A stretch of 64,000 nucleotides of DNA from Solen grandis (GCA_021229015.1 CM037778.1:20046909-20110908), one strand, 5' to 3'. Positions 46,324 to 52,973 are shown, numbered from the stretch's first letter. The notes: generated from the sequence alone by a model not told the origin. Translations and numbers: made by a program.

Positions 46324-48011
46324 TTTAAGTACAGACTGGTATGCCAAACACTTTTTACTTGGATTTTTTTTGCTATTTATATGCTAGATTATTTTTATAA
46401 ATGAACATAACTACTGTCATAATTTCTCATTATTCTATAATTGCAGACTAAAATGTAACATAATTAATAGTTTTATGTGAATCTGCCTCCCCTTCTTATC
46501 CCATATAAGTTTGTATATCTCAATCTGCTTTGAATATGTTAATTTATCACTCTGTTTCTTCCACTGTCCTCGACATTCTGTGCTCTTCTTAAATTAATAC
46601 ACCAGAAAAAGCTTATGGTATAGTTTGTTTATATATTTAGTTGTGTGTATATATAAACTTTTCTCCATGTTGTATACTTGGAAGTAATAAAGTCTCTTCT
46701 TGTTCTGTTCTGTTATATCAAGAGGCAATAAGGAATTATAATCATATTGACAGCATGACCCAGTTTGATCTTTTACAATGGAGTTACGGCCCCTGATTTA
46801 TGTTCTGTAAAAACAGCTCCCATTCATGAACTAAATATATTCGGCGGGGGATTTCGTGTCTGTGACACAGCCTTGTTCTATATAAGTTTATGGGTGATTC
46901 TTCAAACATGCGATTTTGGATTCCTCGAGCTCCGTCCTATGTCCCTAGATGATATATCTTATATAATTTCTATGCAATTCCATGAAGTCTATATCAAAAC
47001 CTACCTGTATCTCCTTGATAACAATACTCAGGCCCTATGACCACTTGTCCCTGTAATTAACACCTTGGTCGAGATTTGTTTTGTATTTGATTTGTGTTTT
47101 GTATTTGATTTCACACATCGTCTACAAAGGTGATCGTTAAATCAACATGGCTATGTTAAATGTATTTTCGCACCTACTGATGATGTAACTAACTTTGACA
47201 GGTCTGCATGATTAATCATTTGTCATTAAAGGAGCCGATTTTGTTTGTTTGTGTATTGTTCTGTTTTTGCTGAATCAATTGATTTGGAGAACCACGGGAT
47301 GATGTTTAGTGTTAATTACAAAAACATAAAATATACGCAATGCCGCAATAGACACAAACTATTATAAAGGGTTTCAATCAAATTATTGGCCAAAAAAGAT
47401 CTTATTCCTGACTTATTTATCACAATGAAAGCTATGGTCATGATATTTTTGTAATTGTTAAACATATTTATGTTTAAAAAGTAATATAAAATGCTAAACA
47501 TAACAAAATAATTACTGAGAAGACGACATTAAGGTATCAACACATGTAAATGTATTGAAGTTTGACATATAAATGATTCCTCGAAACCGGTGATTTTTCA
47601 AGTTTTTTTGCGGATCCCGTCCAACCTCAAAGAATAGCGTGACCACTGTAATTAGAAGTGAGACAACAGAAATATGAATTAAAGAAGAATGCAACAAGGC
47701 TGTCTTAAAGAAAATGATATTGAAAAAGTAAGCAGATATTAGCAACTTATAATCAAAGAAAGCTTACAGTTATTATTTCTATAAGTTTCCTGTACCTCTT
47801 AAAGCATTGACTCATGTGTGAGGCTGAACAAGCTTTATGTATAATGCTTTATGTAAAGCATTGAAGTCACTGTCCTAATTAACTAATATTGGTGCTTCCA
47901 TCTATGAATTATACCATCTGTTTCAGACGTACAGTCAAGGTGAGCTGTTTGCGTGGTCCAGTAGCTGTGGGAAGTAACTTTGAGACCAGCCGTACTTACA
48001 AACGGAAGCAG
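23475..48011 (+). CDS. Gene span: OTUD4/ALG13-like Tudor-domain gene (partial)
   Basis: Three exons, 23475-23533, 44809-44903 and 47927-48011, join in phase (0, then 2) with canonical splice sites and encode about 80 residues of one domain. It reads ELKKLSAEYREKFSPGDKCM, VLIEGELFNGHIQKI, VVFLEELGEK, RTVKVSCLRGPVAVG. The order 'xxGDKCxVxxEGxxFNxxIQ...VxVFxEELxEKxxVxxxxLxP' is that of the Tudor-like domain after the OTU domain in OTUD4 and ALG13-type deubiquitinase-family proteins. Tudor domains usually bind methylated arginine or lysine, or RNA-protein partners; the target here is unknown. The OTU part and the 3' half of the gene are not identified in the window. Introns are 21.3 kb and 3.0 kb, filled with repeats. 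Confidence 0.65.
23534..23977. other. Intron of the Tudor gene, start
   Basis: No exon seen. CACACCCCAGT with ATACACTGAGAA occurs twice (23790-23825 and 23910-23945) in a diverged direct duplication. Confidence 0.4.
23978..25092. mobile_element. Non-autonomous element ending in a 13-bp-stem hairpin
   Basis: Starts about GGGCTTTCGCTACG (23980) and ends with a perfect hairpin, TAGGTTTTCGCAC (25058-25070), 9-base loop, GTGCGAAAACCTA (25080-25092). Between them is about 1.1 kb without a credible coding frame, with a poly-A stretch just before the hairpin. The layout is that of other bivalve non-autonomous elements. The 5' boundary is approximate. Confidence 0.5.
25093..25725 (+). mobile_element. 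Degenerate hairpin-type element with tandem core
   Basis: Begins GGTCAAAGGTCAAGGTCAC and runs through diverged core units (motifs TTGGATAATGTGAATGAGC, CTCAACCAAGTTTGATA, and a second CTCAATCTAG..TTAAAAGCCAGTC) to a GTTGGCACACATTTGGTGCTCTAGTG end that matches the hairpin-plus-CTCTTG end at 32155-32181. Old and partly scrambled. Confidence 0.5.
25726..26968. other. Intronic sequence, nothing firmly recognised
   Basis: AT-rich. There is a diverged direct duplication of AAAGGTATGTCACAAAG-like units (26790-26880). No exon seen. Confidence 0.4.
26969..27208. mobile_element. Palindromic MITE, family A copy 1
   Basis: Begins TTAACCATTTCCCTCATA and ends TATGAGGGAAAGGGTTAA, inverted ends of about 18 bp. 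The interior has GACGCACTCAATAGGTACC, GTCCTCATTTCCAGACC and the internal palindrome around ACCTGATCAGCATGCGAGTTAC. Six further copies occur in the window (42377, 44388, 48034, 50330, 53092, 56136), in both orientations. Confidence 0.85.
27209..27404. other. Intronic sequence with A/T runs
   Basis: Contains a poly-A of about 13 bases (27357-27369). Nothing else seen. Confidence 0.4.
27405..27640. repeat. Cluster of GGTTA/TAACC motifs
   Basis: At least a dozen GGTTA, GGTTAA or TAACC motifs occur in both orientations, including CCATGGTTAA and TGGTTAACC variants, without a fixed period. Could be a degenerate palindromic tandem or an old MITE cluster. Confidence 0.4.
27641..28619. other. Intronic sequence with a degenerate tRNA-like fragment
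   Basis: A tRNA-like fragment on the minus strand (27700-27775, GGTTATCAGTTCAAACCCTG) and another weaker one (28250-28360). Poly-T and poly-A runs near 27845 and 27870. No exon seen. Confidence 0.35.
28620..29417 (+). mobile_element. pearl/Helentron-like element with tandem core units
   Basis: Begins CAGTGTCTGTCTGTCCGTCC, and has three diverged core units of about 140-155 bp (AAATTGGTTACAATGTACACAGGCAC, AACTTTGTCATAATCTG and CAAACTTGGTCATAATATT are the equivalent points), each followed by TTTGATAACCAGC. Ends ATTACTCTTGTTTTTA, the CTCTTGTT-type terminus. Confidence 0.65.
29418..30153 (+). mobile_element. Hairpin-terminated element
   Basis: A TTTTTATATGCCTGAGG start directly follows the previous element; the body includes the CTCAAGCATCTTCGTTTCTT core repeat and ends with CAGGTGAGCATTTC then GGGCCATCTTGGCCCTC. 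The 3' hairpin matches that at 33840, 34280, 35200 and 38030. Confidence 0.6.
30206..32181 (+). mobile_element. AGCTCGTCTG-type hairpin element, with a nested insertion
   Basis: Starts AGCTCGTCTGTTTTTTTG with an imperfect inverted partner ACAAGCT, then GTCCGCGTTGTCGTCG. It holds about 2.6 tandem units of about 300-315 bp (30337, 30636 and 30952, each starting TTTTGGTATGCATATTCAT or a variant), and resumes at 31947 (AGGTCAAGGTCATCC) to a 3' hairpin GGCACCTGCATGCGGTGCTC, ending CTCTTGTT (32181). The 31200-31946 element is inserted in it. Confidence 0.65.
31200..31946 (+). mobile_element. AGCTCACCTGAGC-type element nested in 30206-32181
   Basis: The 5' hairpin AGCTCACCTGAGCAC..GTGCTCAAGGTGAGCT (31200-31235) is followed by GTCCGTCGTCGTCCGTC, then three diverged core units of about 180-190 bp (AATTTGATAAAACTTGGCAGGG, AATTTGATTAAATTTGGCAGGG and AATTTGATAAAACTTTACAGGG mark them), then GGGCCATCATGGCCCTCTTGTT. 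Complete at both ends. Confidence 0.75.
32182..32467. other. Intronic spacer
   Basis: No exon, repeat unit or RNA gene seen. Confidence 0.5.
32468..34299 (+). mobile_element. AGCTCACCTGAGC-type element, interrupted by a nested copy
   Basis: 5' hairpin at 32468 (AGCTCACCTGAGCACAACGT...), then GTCCGTC-rich stretch (32518-32553), then core units with GCCTAGCCTTTTGATTTTTGG. The outer element resumes at 33860 (GGTATGTAGCATGATC) after a nested copy and ends GGGCCATCATGGACCTCTTGTT (34299). The internal repeats (AATTATGACCCTGGGGTC) have a period of about 110-180 bp. Confidence 0.7.
32744..33859 (+). mobile_element. Nested element with about 160-bp core repeats
   Basis: 5' hairpin AGCTCACCTGAGCACGTGTG...GAGCTTTT (32744), GTCCGTCCGTCCGTC, then about six tandem units of about 155-160 bp (32830-33830). 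Each contains CTAGCATCTTCAT, AATCATCTTCAAACTTTA, GTTCGATTATGGCTGA and TCAGGAGTTATGCCCCTTTT. Ends CAGGTGAGCGACCAAGGGCC, ATCTTGGCCCTCTTGTT. The unit size fits the roughly 160-bp core repeat of the bivalve 'pearl' element family. Confidence 0.75.
34300..34817. other. Intronic spacer
   Basis: AT-rich. No exon or named repeat. Confidence 0.45.
34818..35394 (+). mobile_element. ATGCCCCC-type element with nested AGCTCACC element
   Basis: Outer part: TTTTTATGCCCCCGGATCAA, then TATTGGGGCATATTG, a 5' hairpin, resuming at 35224 with GGTCTGTCTGTCTGTTTG and ACTTTAACCTTGACC. The uninterrupted relative at 43511-43690 runs straight from GGGGCATTTTG to TTTGTCTGTTTG and then ACTTTAACCTTGACC, showing that the nested segment (34857-35223) is an insertion. 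Confidence 0.65.
34857..35223 (+). mobile_element. Short AGCTCACC-type element nested in the ATGCCCCC element
   Basis: Complete 367-bp copy: 5' hairpin AGCTCACCTGAGCACAACGT, (GTCC/GTGCG)-rich stretch, single core unit, then GATACCAGGTGAGCGATCC and a slightly mutated hairpin GGGCAATCATGGCCC with CTCTTGTT. Confidence 0.7.
35395..35720. repeat. Degenerate 16-17-bp tandem repeat
   Basis: About 20 copies of CTGAATATAGCAACAT or the variant CTGAATATAGCAACCC. Read on the minus strand it gives a frame with no stop, but it is an artefact of the repeat, not a protein. Confidence 0.8.
35721..37146. other. Intronic sequence, nothing firmly recognised
   Basis: No exon or RNA gene seen. Slightly less AT-rich than its surroundings at 36370-36560, where no coding frame is supported. 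Confidence 0.4.
37147..38051 (+). mobile_element. Complete AGCTCACC-type element with tandem units
   Basis: 5' hairpin AGCTCACATGAGCACAACGT..GCTCAAGGTGAGCT (37147-37180), GTCCGGCATCCGGCGTCCGT, then three-plus units of about 165 bp (ATGAATCCATAAGGCCTAGA at 37556, 37722 and 37887), and CAGGTGAGCGATTCA then GGGCCATCATGGCCCTCTTGTT at the 3' end. Confidence 0.75.
38058..38285. mobile_element. MITE, family B copy (diverged)
   Basis: Starts TTAACCCTTAATCTTATGTA and shares AGACATGCTTTG..CATTGGCAAACAG with the copy near 52840. It ends near GAGTTAAAGG. Related copies are at 44928, 52837 and 60611. Confidence 0.5.
38286..38705. other. Intronic spacer with A runs
   Basis: Low-complexity A-rich and T-rich patches. 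No exon seen. Confidence 0.4.
38706..39045 (+). mobile_element. ACCCCCAGATAGG-type hairpin element
   Basis: TTATTATACCCCCAGATAGG pairs partly with ATGGGGGCTATA; then GGTCTGTCTGTTGGTCTG and a CAGATTTTGATCAAACTTTAC core; ends TTCCGACAACTCTTGTTTT. Confidence 0.55.
39046..39640. other. Degenerate core-repeat DNA
   Basis: Contains diverged ATTTTAATTTAACTTTA and GATTTAACTTCACAAT motifs, like cores of the neighbouring elements, but no clear ends. Confidence 0.35.
39646..40030 (+). mobile_element. GTGTCACCTGCTG-type hairpin element (copy 1)
   Basis: A 29-base hairpin (39646-39674, GTGTCACCTGCT, loop, AGCAGAGGTGACAC), followed by GTCCGTCTGTCTGTCAC, a second AGCAGGTGACATGCATG segment, and a core unit. 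A second copy lies at 57748-57870. The 3' end is not clear. Confidence 0.55.
40031..41498. other. Intronic sequence, nothing firmly recognised
   Basis: AT-rich. The short frames at 40151 (minus) and 40684 (plus) are unsupported. Confidence 0.4.
41499..41756 (-). CDS. Unrecognised 85-residue open frame
   Basis: ATG at 41756 (minus strand), stop at 41499, with an in-frame stop just upstream. The translation is polar and evenly composed (MAYILNEVDGVPRERSHTTS at the start, later NHHGHVVTQFGSDVEQIHC and WDQQTEYDDKHKL). This composition is more protein-like than most chance frames here, and the DNA is not repetitive. It lies antisense inside the 21-kb Tudor-gene intron. I do not recognise the family. 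It could be a small intronic gene, an exon, or a gene fragment. Confidence 0.3.
   Translation of the reverse strand: MAYILNEVDGVPRERSHTTSDRAEIGIISKAENLALISATVSRKTAGYQLNHHGHVVTQFGSDVEQIHCTRVWDQQTEYDDKHKL
41757..42376. other. Intronic sequence
   Basis: No exon or named repeat. Ends at a MITE. Confidence 0.4.
42377..42623. mobile_element. Palindromic MITE, family A copy 2
   Basis: Starts TTAGCCCTTTCCCTCATAGA and ends ATATATGAGGGAAAGGGTTAA. The internal palindrome CTGCGAGTAACTTTACTCGCAG is well preserved, so the copy is fairly young. It is inverted relative to copy 1. Confidence 0.85.
42624..43510. other. Intronic sequence with T-rich stretch
   Basis: A T-rich tract at about 42986-43008. No exon recognised. 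Confidence 0.4.
43511..44252 (+). mobile_element. Uninterrupted ATGCCCCC-type element
   Basis: TTTTTATGCCCCCACACC..AGGGGCATTTTG hairpin, TTTGTCTGTTTGCTTGTC, then ACTTTAACCTTGACC and a core unit. A CTGCTCTTGTTTTT end at about 44241-44255 may be its 3' terminus. It gives the uninterrupted reference for 34818-35394. Confidence 0.5.
44388..44628. mobile_element. Palindromic MITE, family A copy 3
   Basis: TTAACCCTTTCCCTCATAGA to GAGTCTATATGAGGGAAAG; internal palindrome GTCACTCGCAGGCTGATCAG. The right end is trimmed (GTTTAG in place of GGGTTAA). Confidence 0.8.
44809..44903 (+). CDS. Tudor gene, second identified exon
   Basis: TTTTGCAG acceptor (to 44808) and GTAAGT donor (44904). The frame enters in phase 0 after CM of the previous exon and reads VLIEGELFNGHIQKI, DDQKNTTVVFLEELGE, ending in phase 2. 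The motif GHIQ..VVFLEELGEK is the most diagnostic part of the OTUD4/ALG13-type Tudor domain. Confidence 0.75.
44928..45143. mobile_element. MITE, family B copy
   Basis: Starts TTAACCCTTTACTTCATATA, 24 bases after the Tudor exon donor, and ends CATGAATATTCATGAGGTTA, GGGGTTAA. The ends are inverted with the ATGAATATTCAT palindrome near the right end. Confidence 0.65.
45144..45300. other. Intronic spacer
   Basis: No feature recognised. Confidence 0.4.
45386..46197 (+). repeat. Tandem core repeat, about 155-bp unit, five-plus copies
   Basis: Units begin TGTCCGGAGCATAACTCC at 45391, 45547, 45703, 45855, 46011 and 46162 (spacing 156, 156, 152, 156, 151). Each has AAAAGTATTCAAGCTATTGC, CACAGGTGGACAGATCTCAT and GGAGTTATTGCCCTTTGTTA. 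Units differ by only a few bases, so the array is recent. It breaks off in the sixth unit at about 46197. Confidence 0.9.
46198..46720 (+). mobile_element. Insertion in the sixth core unit: CT-rich and possible LINE 3' end
   Basis: CT-rich low-complexity sequence (46198-46320, with (CT)n at about 46288-46320), then AT-rich DNA ending AAGTAATAAAGTCTCTTCTTG and TTCTGTTCTG. AATAAA followed by a TTCTG simple tail resembles the 3' end of a non-LTR retrotransposon. No reverse transcriptase frame is present. Confidence 0.4.
46879..47926. other. Intronic sequence before the last identified exon
   Basis: No exon or named repeat found other than the tail of the preceding element. Ends in the TTTCAG acceptor of the next exon. 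Confidence 0.45.
47927..48011 (+). CDS. Tudor gene, third identified exon
   Basis: TTTCAG acceptor (to 47926) and GTGAGT donor (48012). One leading base completes the Lys codon of LGEK; the frame then reads RTVKVSCLRGPVAVGSNFET, SRTYKRKQ, and leaves in phase 0. LRGPVAV fits the end of the Tudor barrel. The last 12 residues are basic and probably the start of a disordered linker. Downstream exons were not found within the remaining 16 kb. Confidence 0.7.
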
Positions 48012-48033
48012 GTGAGTGGATGTCTGATCTGAC

Positions 48034-48378
48034 TTAACCCTTTCCCTCATATAGACTCATTTTGACGCACTCAATAGGTACCACATAAAGCCTGATCTGA
48101 CTTAACCCTTTCCTCATATAGACTCATTTTGACGCACTCAATAGGTATCACATAAAGCCTGATCTGACTTAACCCTTTCACTCATTTAGACTCATTTTGA
48201 CGCACTCAATAGGTATCACATAAAGCCTGATCTACAGAACCCATAATACCAAATATACTACCCCCAGGGCAGCGAACAGCATAAAACCTGATCAGCCTGC
48301 GAGTTACTCGCAGGCTTATCTGTTTTATGTTGTTCGCATAGGTCTTTTCATGGTTTCCTCTATGAGGGAAAGGGTTAA
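48034..48378. mobile_element. Palindromic MITE, family A copy 4, with triplicated end
   Basis: The left end (CTTAACCCTTTCCCTCATAT, then GACTCATTTTGACGCACTC) is present three times in tandem (48034, about 48103, about 48173; unit about 70 bp) before the single body and the TATGAGGGAAAGGGTTAA end. It begins 22 bases after the GTGAGT donor of the Tudor exon. Confidence 0.85.
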
Positions 48379-49002
48379 GACCCTTGACTCTGAGGCAGTT
48401 GTCCTCTTGAGAGCTAGCATGACCTTTTTAGTTGACTTGGGTTTGGTACAATTAAAGGTATGTTAAGTCTTCCTGGATTTTTTTCCCCAGTCACAGATTG
48501 GTCAATTACACCTGCTATTGTTGATCATCTGGAGAAATGGCCTTTTATGGTAACAGATTTATTTCTTTACAGTTTTGAGATATTTGTCATACAGGCTTTG
48601 GCACACTATCTATGGAGATCAGATTTAAAAAACAAAAACAAACTTATAACATGGCTTTTCATTGACATACCAAAATGCTTGACTTGATAAACTTGGTAGC
48701 TTGTAACAAATGTTGGCAGGCTTAGTCAGCTGTAAATTTGTGACAAATGGGGTAGTTGTATTGAGTTGGTAAACAATTTAGAATAAGTTCAAGTGAAAAC
48801 TGTGAAATGGACATTTAAGAACAGTTTGCATTTGGCTACATATGCAAAACAGATGTTGATTGAGAAGTTTTTGCATCTACAGCAATGATAAGCTATTGAG
48901 ATTGAGATCATTAATTTTGAATAAGATAAAAAAAAACATACATGACAGAAACTTGAAAGAAATATACAAATGTTCACCACCATGATATGTTGTCAGCAGG
49001 AT
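48379..49002. other. Intronic sequence
   Basis: No exon recognised. The short plus frame at 48460-48687 has no domain and no splice support. Confidence 0.4.
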
Positions 49003-49671
49003 GTTTATCATCAATGTATGTACCACTGAAATGTTACAAGTCACAGATCATGTAAAACATTTATCATCAATGTAGGTACCGCTGTGATGTTACAAGTCAC
49101 AGATCATGTAAAACATTTATCATCTATGTAGGTACCGCTGTGATGTTACAAGTCACAGATCATGTAAAACATTTATCATCAATGTAGGTACCGCTGTGCT
49201 GTTACAAGTCACAGATCATGTAAAACATTTATCATCAATGTAGGTACCGCTGTGCTGTTACAAGTCACAGATCATGTAAAACATTATCATCAATGTAGGT
49301 ACCGCTGTGATGTTACAAGTCACAGATCATGTAAAACATTCATAATCAATGTAGGTACCACTGTGATGTTTCAAGTCACAGATCATGTAAAACATTCATA
49401 ATCAATGTAGGTACCGCTGTGCTGTTACAAGTCACAGATCATGTAAAACATTCATAATCAATGTAGGTACCGCTGTGATGTTACAAGTCACAGATCATGT
49501 AAAACATTCATAATCAATGTAGGTACCGCTGTGATGTTCCTAGTCACAGATCATGTAAAACATTTATAATGTAGGTACCACTGTGATGTTACTAGTCACA
49601 GATCATGTAAAACATTCATAATCAATGTAGGTACCGCTATGATGTTACCAAGTCGCAGATCATGTTACACA
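49003..49671. repeat. Minisatellite, 56-bp unit, about 12 copies
   Basis: Units contain AATGTAGGTACCGCTGTGAT, GTTACAAGTCACAGATCATG and TAAAACATT followed by TATCATC or CATAATC. Copies 2-6 use TTTATCATC and copies 7-12 mostly TTCATAATC, so the array has grown in at least two blocks. No coding function. Confidence 0.95.
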
Positions 49672-50329
49672 TATTAAAACTTCTTTTGGTTTTTTGCAAG
49701 ATAAGTGACCATTTATAAATTCAGGGTTCTTGACCTGAGTACAAAGTTGTTAAGTTAGCCAATGTCTGTTGTCTGTCTGTTCATTTTCAATAATATTTTC
49801 AAATGACACCTTCTTCTAAATAGGTAGTCCCCTTTCATAGATGTTAAAATAGTCTGGACTTTGGTCGCCATATAAATGGAAAGAAAGATTCTAGTGATAT
49901 TTTAAAAAGCCTTTTCTTTTCCAAAACTACTGGCCAGATTTGAAGGTATTTTGGCACAGATATTATTTGAGTTGCTCAACCCAAATTCAGATTTGTTAAA
50001 AAATAAAATGGCAGCTAGGAGTGATCTCAAAATATTTTGTCATGGATGTTCAGAGAGATTTTCTGTATCATGATTGCTCAAACTTTAAAATCGGTAAAAA
50101 AATCAAAATCTGTAAAAAAAAAAGTATTGCTCAAAACTTTAAAATCAGAAAAAAAAAAGAAAATCAACATAGTACTCAGGGCACAGCCAGTTTTCCATGT
50201 AGCATATTAGGTGTTATTGTGTATTTAGTGATAGCTGTAATCACTCTCTTGTTTGTAAATCCTTGATGGATTTGGTACAGATGTTTCTGGGCTGTGTCTC
50301 AATTAAGCTTGTTCTTATTGTCTGGCTCC
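49672..50329. other. Intronic sequence with degenerate core-repeat DNA
   Basis: Contains GTCTGTTGTCTGTCTGTTC and core-like ACTACTGGCCAGATTTGAAG segments, as in the hairpin-type elements, but no preserved ends. Confidence 0.4.
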
Positions 50330-50563
50330 TTAACCCTTTCCCTCATATAGGCTCATTTTGACACACTCAATAGGTACCACATAAAGCCTGATCTGCAGAA
50401 AGCCAAACTCAAACCTTACCAAATTTAATTACAAAATCCTCATTTCCAGACCACTGAGGAGCAGCGAACAGCATAAAACCTGATCAGTTACTCGCAGGCT
50501 GATTTGGTTTTATGCTGTTTGCATAGGTTTTTTCATGGTTTCCTCTATGAGGGAAAGGGTTAA
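50330..50563. mobile_element. Palindromic MITE, family A copy 5
   Basis: TTAACCCTTTCCCTCATATA to TATGAGGGAAAGGGTTAA; the internal palindrome is partly deleted (GATCAGTTACTCGCAGGCTG). Confidence 0.85.
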
Positions 50564-51582
50564 AAAAACATGGTTCCGTTTAGCAAATTGTCTTCAGGTG
50601 AGCAATCCGGGGCCGTCACAGTCTATTTATTATACAAAGTCTGTATGTAAAAGATGAAAATTTAGATGATTTTCAGCACATATGTCAGGTATGTAATACT
50701 CTATATGCATCCAAATTAGAAGTTATGTTAACTTAATTAAGCAAATTATAACTCTTGAATTAAGCAATCTATTTGCACATGCATTCTATTTAGCTAGATA
50801 CGTGGACCAAGATTTTACAGATTTTATACAGCGTATTCAGTTATGAATTACAAACACATTAAATTATCAAATAAAAGCTGGAAAATTACATGATTACAAG
50901 TGATATCAAATCATGAGAACAATTTATTCAGCCTTCATACAACACACCCTAAAGGAAAAGACCTTCTGAAATCAAGGAAGAGCAAGGAAGGTCTCCATAC
51001 TTTCTGCATAATACTGATTTACTATTATGGTTTACTACTGTTTTACTACAGTTACTTTGGCTAAATCTTCTGCTGAGGATTGATTGATATGCAGAGAAGT
51101 ACATAATTACAAGTTACAAAGTTTAGTGGCACAGGAAAGTGCTATCCTGCTGATGGTTTAAAACCCCATCTCCCAGCAGCTGTGGTCACAATATCATGAT
51201 TCTTATTTCCTTTTCACCTTAAACTGCATTTCTTTGGGATAAAACTTTATGGAACAAAATAAATATTTACTGACTGAATGAAATCTTTATTGACTCTGCA
51301 ACATATTTCACTGTTTATAAATCTTGTTCATAGCTCAAGATATGCCAGTTATACATGCAAAAGAATTCTTTGCCATTGATGTTCAATTTAATTGCATGAC
51401 AGCATGGACTTTGTTTTGGTGACAACATCTTGAAATAGGAAGTTGCATCACTTCTGTAACAAATAAGGACCAATGTGATATAAACAGATACAGATATTCA
51501 GATCTCTCCTGTGTATCTAAGTAAGGGATAATACAACTGACTCAAAACAATTATGCCTCCAATTATGAACTTAAGCTTTCAG
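50564..51582. other. Intronic sequence, nothing firmly recognised
   Basis: A worn 3' end (CAGGTGAGCAATCC, GGGGCCGTCACAG) of the hairpin family at about 50596. No exon seen. Confidence 0.4.
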
Positions 51583-52836
51583 CTGATGCAGACCTGTGAA
51601 CTCTCCCGATTTTGAGCGGGAGCTACCGATAATTGCTTGCATCTCCCGGTCTACCGACCAACACCAGAAATCTACCGCCTTTGATCTCAAGGCCCCCAAT
51701 ATACCGCTTATCAACTTTGTTTGGCACATACGAAGAAGAAATCAGTAAATTAGTACCGCGGTTGTTTAAGTTCCGTAATGCACAAAAATACAGGTCGCTC
51801 TACACTGTATACTACTTAAAGTAACCAGCACCTGCTGTGGGATTATCCAATCAACACGCATTTTAAGGCTTCCTAATTATGCAAAGATGTGGAATACTCG
51901 GATAGTATTGGCAGCTTATAACTTGTTTACATTTGTCACACCCTCTACTGACTTTTGTTTATACCTGCATTTGGAACTGTTATGAAATTGCGCAATCATC
52001 ACAATGGCGGCAATTCGCGAAAAACATCAGCAATGTTTACTACCGTTTCTTTTAAAACATTTAAATTGATTAATTGGTTAACCTAGCTAGATTCCAACTG
52101 GTAAATAGCATAGATGTACCGATGTATATAAATGACTCGATGCTAATCGCTAATGTAGCGAGTCAAAACGTATCCAAACCAAAACGTACCCAAGTATCTT
52201 TTTTTTTTTTTTTTTTTTTTTTTTTTCACTTGATATTTTCATATAATATTTTTAGTCAGGTTAATATTTATGATTTTGTATGAACACATTTTTTTTTGGT
52301 CTTTTGTTGATGTTTGGTTATTAATGTATCAAAATATTAATATTTTTTTTAATTTTATTAAATTTTTTTATTAATATATAAATTATATGACAGTTTTTGT
52401 AATGTTTTTATTTCAACATATTTTTAAATTTTAAAATTTTTTTTTTAAATATTATGCACCAATTGAATATGTCTTTGACAGTCCAAGTATAACAAATGCA
52501 TATATCATACCAGAATATAAAGACAATAAAGTATTCTGAAAACATATTGGAGCCACTTGCTTTAAATTTGGCTCCAACTTCTTAAATTTGGCTCTAATTT
52601 TTCTCATTTGGCGAATGTGTTGGCGCAAACATTTTTACATGTTGTAAGTAATTAGTTAATAAGTAATAAAAAATGAAATAAAAGTAAATGAATAATAAAA
52701 AAAATGTGTTTTGTTATTACTGTAGTGCGAAAAAAACGCGCTGCGAAAAATCTCCCTCTCACAGAACCCAATCTCCCACTTTGGGAGCACAGATCTCCCA
52801 CTTTCAGACCGAATAAAGTTCACAGGTCTGCTGATG
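51583..52836. mobile_element. hAT-like non-autonomous element with 6-bp target duplication
   Basis: Inverted ends CAGACCTGTGAACT (51589) and AGTTCACAGGTCTG (to 52830), flanked by CTGATG (51583-51588 and 52831-52836). The start CAG and a 6-8-bp duplication fit the hAT superfamily. Subterminal GGGAG/CTCCC and TCTCCC motifs are repeated near both ends. The interior has a 28-base poly-T (52199-52226) and no transposase frame. Confidence 0.65.
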
Positions 52837-52973
52837 TAGACATGTTTCGACACATTGGCAAACAGATCGTACCTGATGCTTATATAATATTTCATTTACC
52901 ATTTAAAGTTAAGTAAATTAATCTTCATTAGATCATAAATTTGAACATGAGTATTCATGAGGTAAAGGGTTTT
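52837..52973. mobile_element. MITE, family B, partial
   Basis: Shares TAGACATGTTTCGACACATT and GGCAAACAGATCG with the copy at 38075 and ends GAACATGAGTATTCATGAGG TAAAGGGTT. Only the right part is present, next to the hAT-like element. Confidence 0.5.

Larger units (their letters stand above)
45301..46878 (+). mobile_element. CCCCCGCCGATGAAATCGG-type element with 155-bp tandem core
   Basis: 5' hairpin CCCCCGCCGAT..ATCGGGAGGGGG (45308-45333), then GTCCGTCCGTCCGTGCGTCC (45349-45383), then tandem units (next entry), then a foreign CT-rich and LINE-like stretch (46197-46720). The 3' end, TTCGGCGGGGGATTTCGTGTC then TGTGACACAGCCTTGTT, has a GTGTCTGTGACAC hairpin and a CCTTGTT terminus. The inverted CGGCGGGGG pairs with the CCCCCGCCG of the 5' end. 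Confidence 0.75.
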
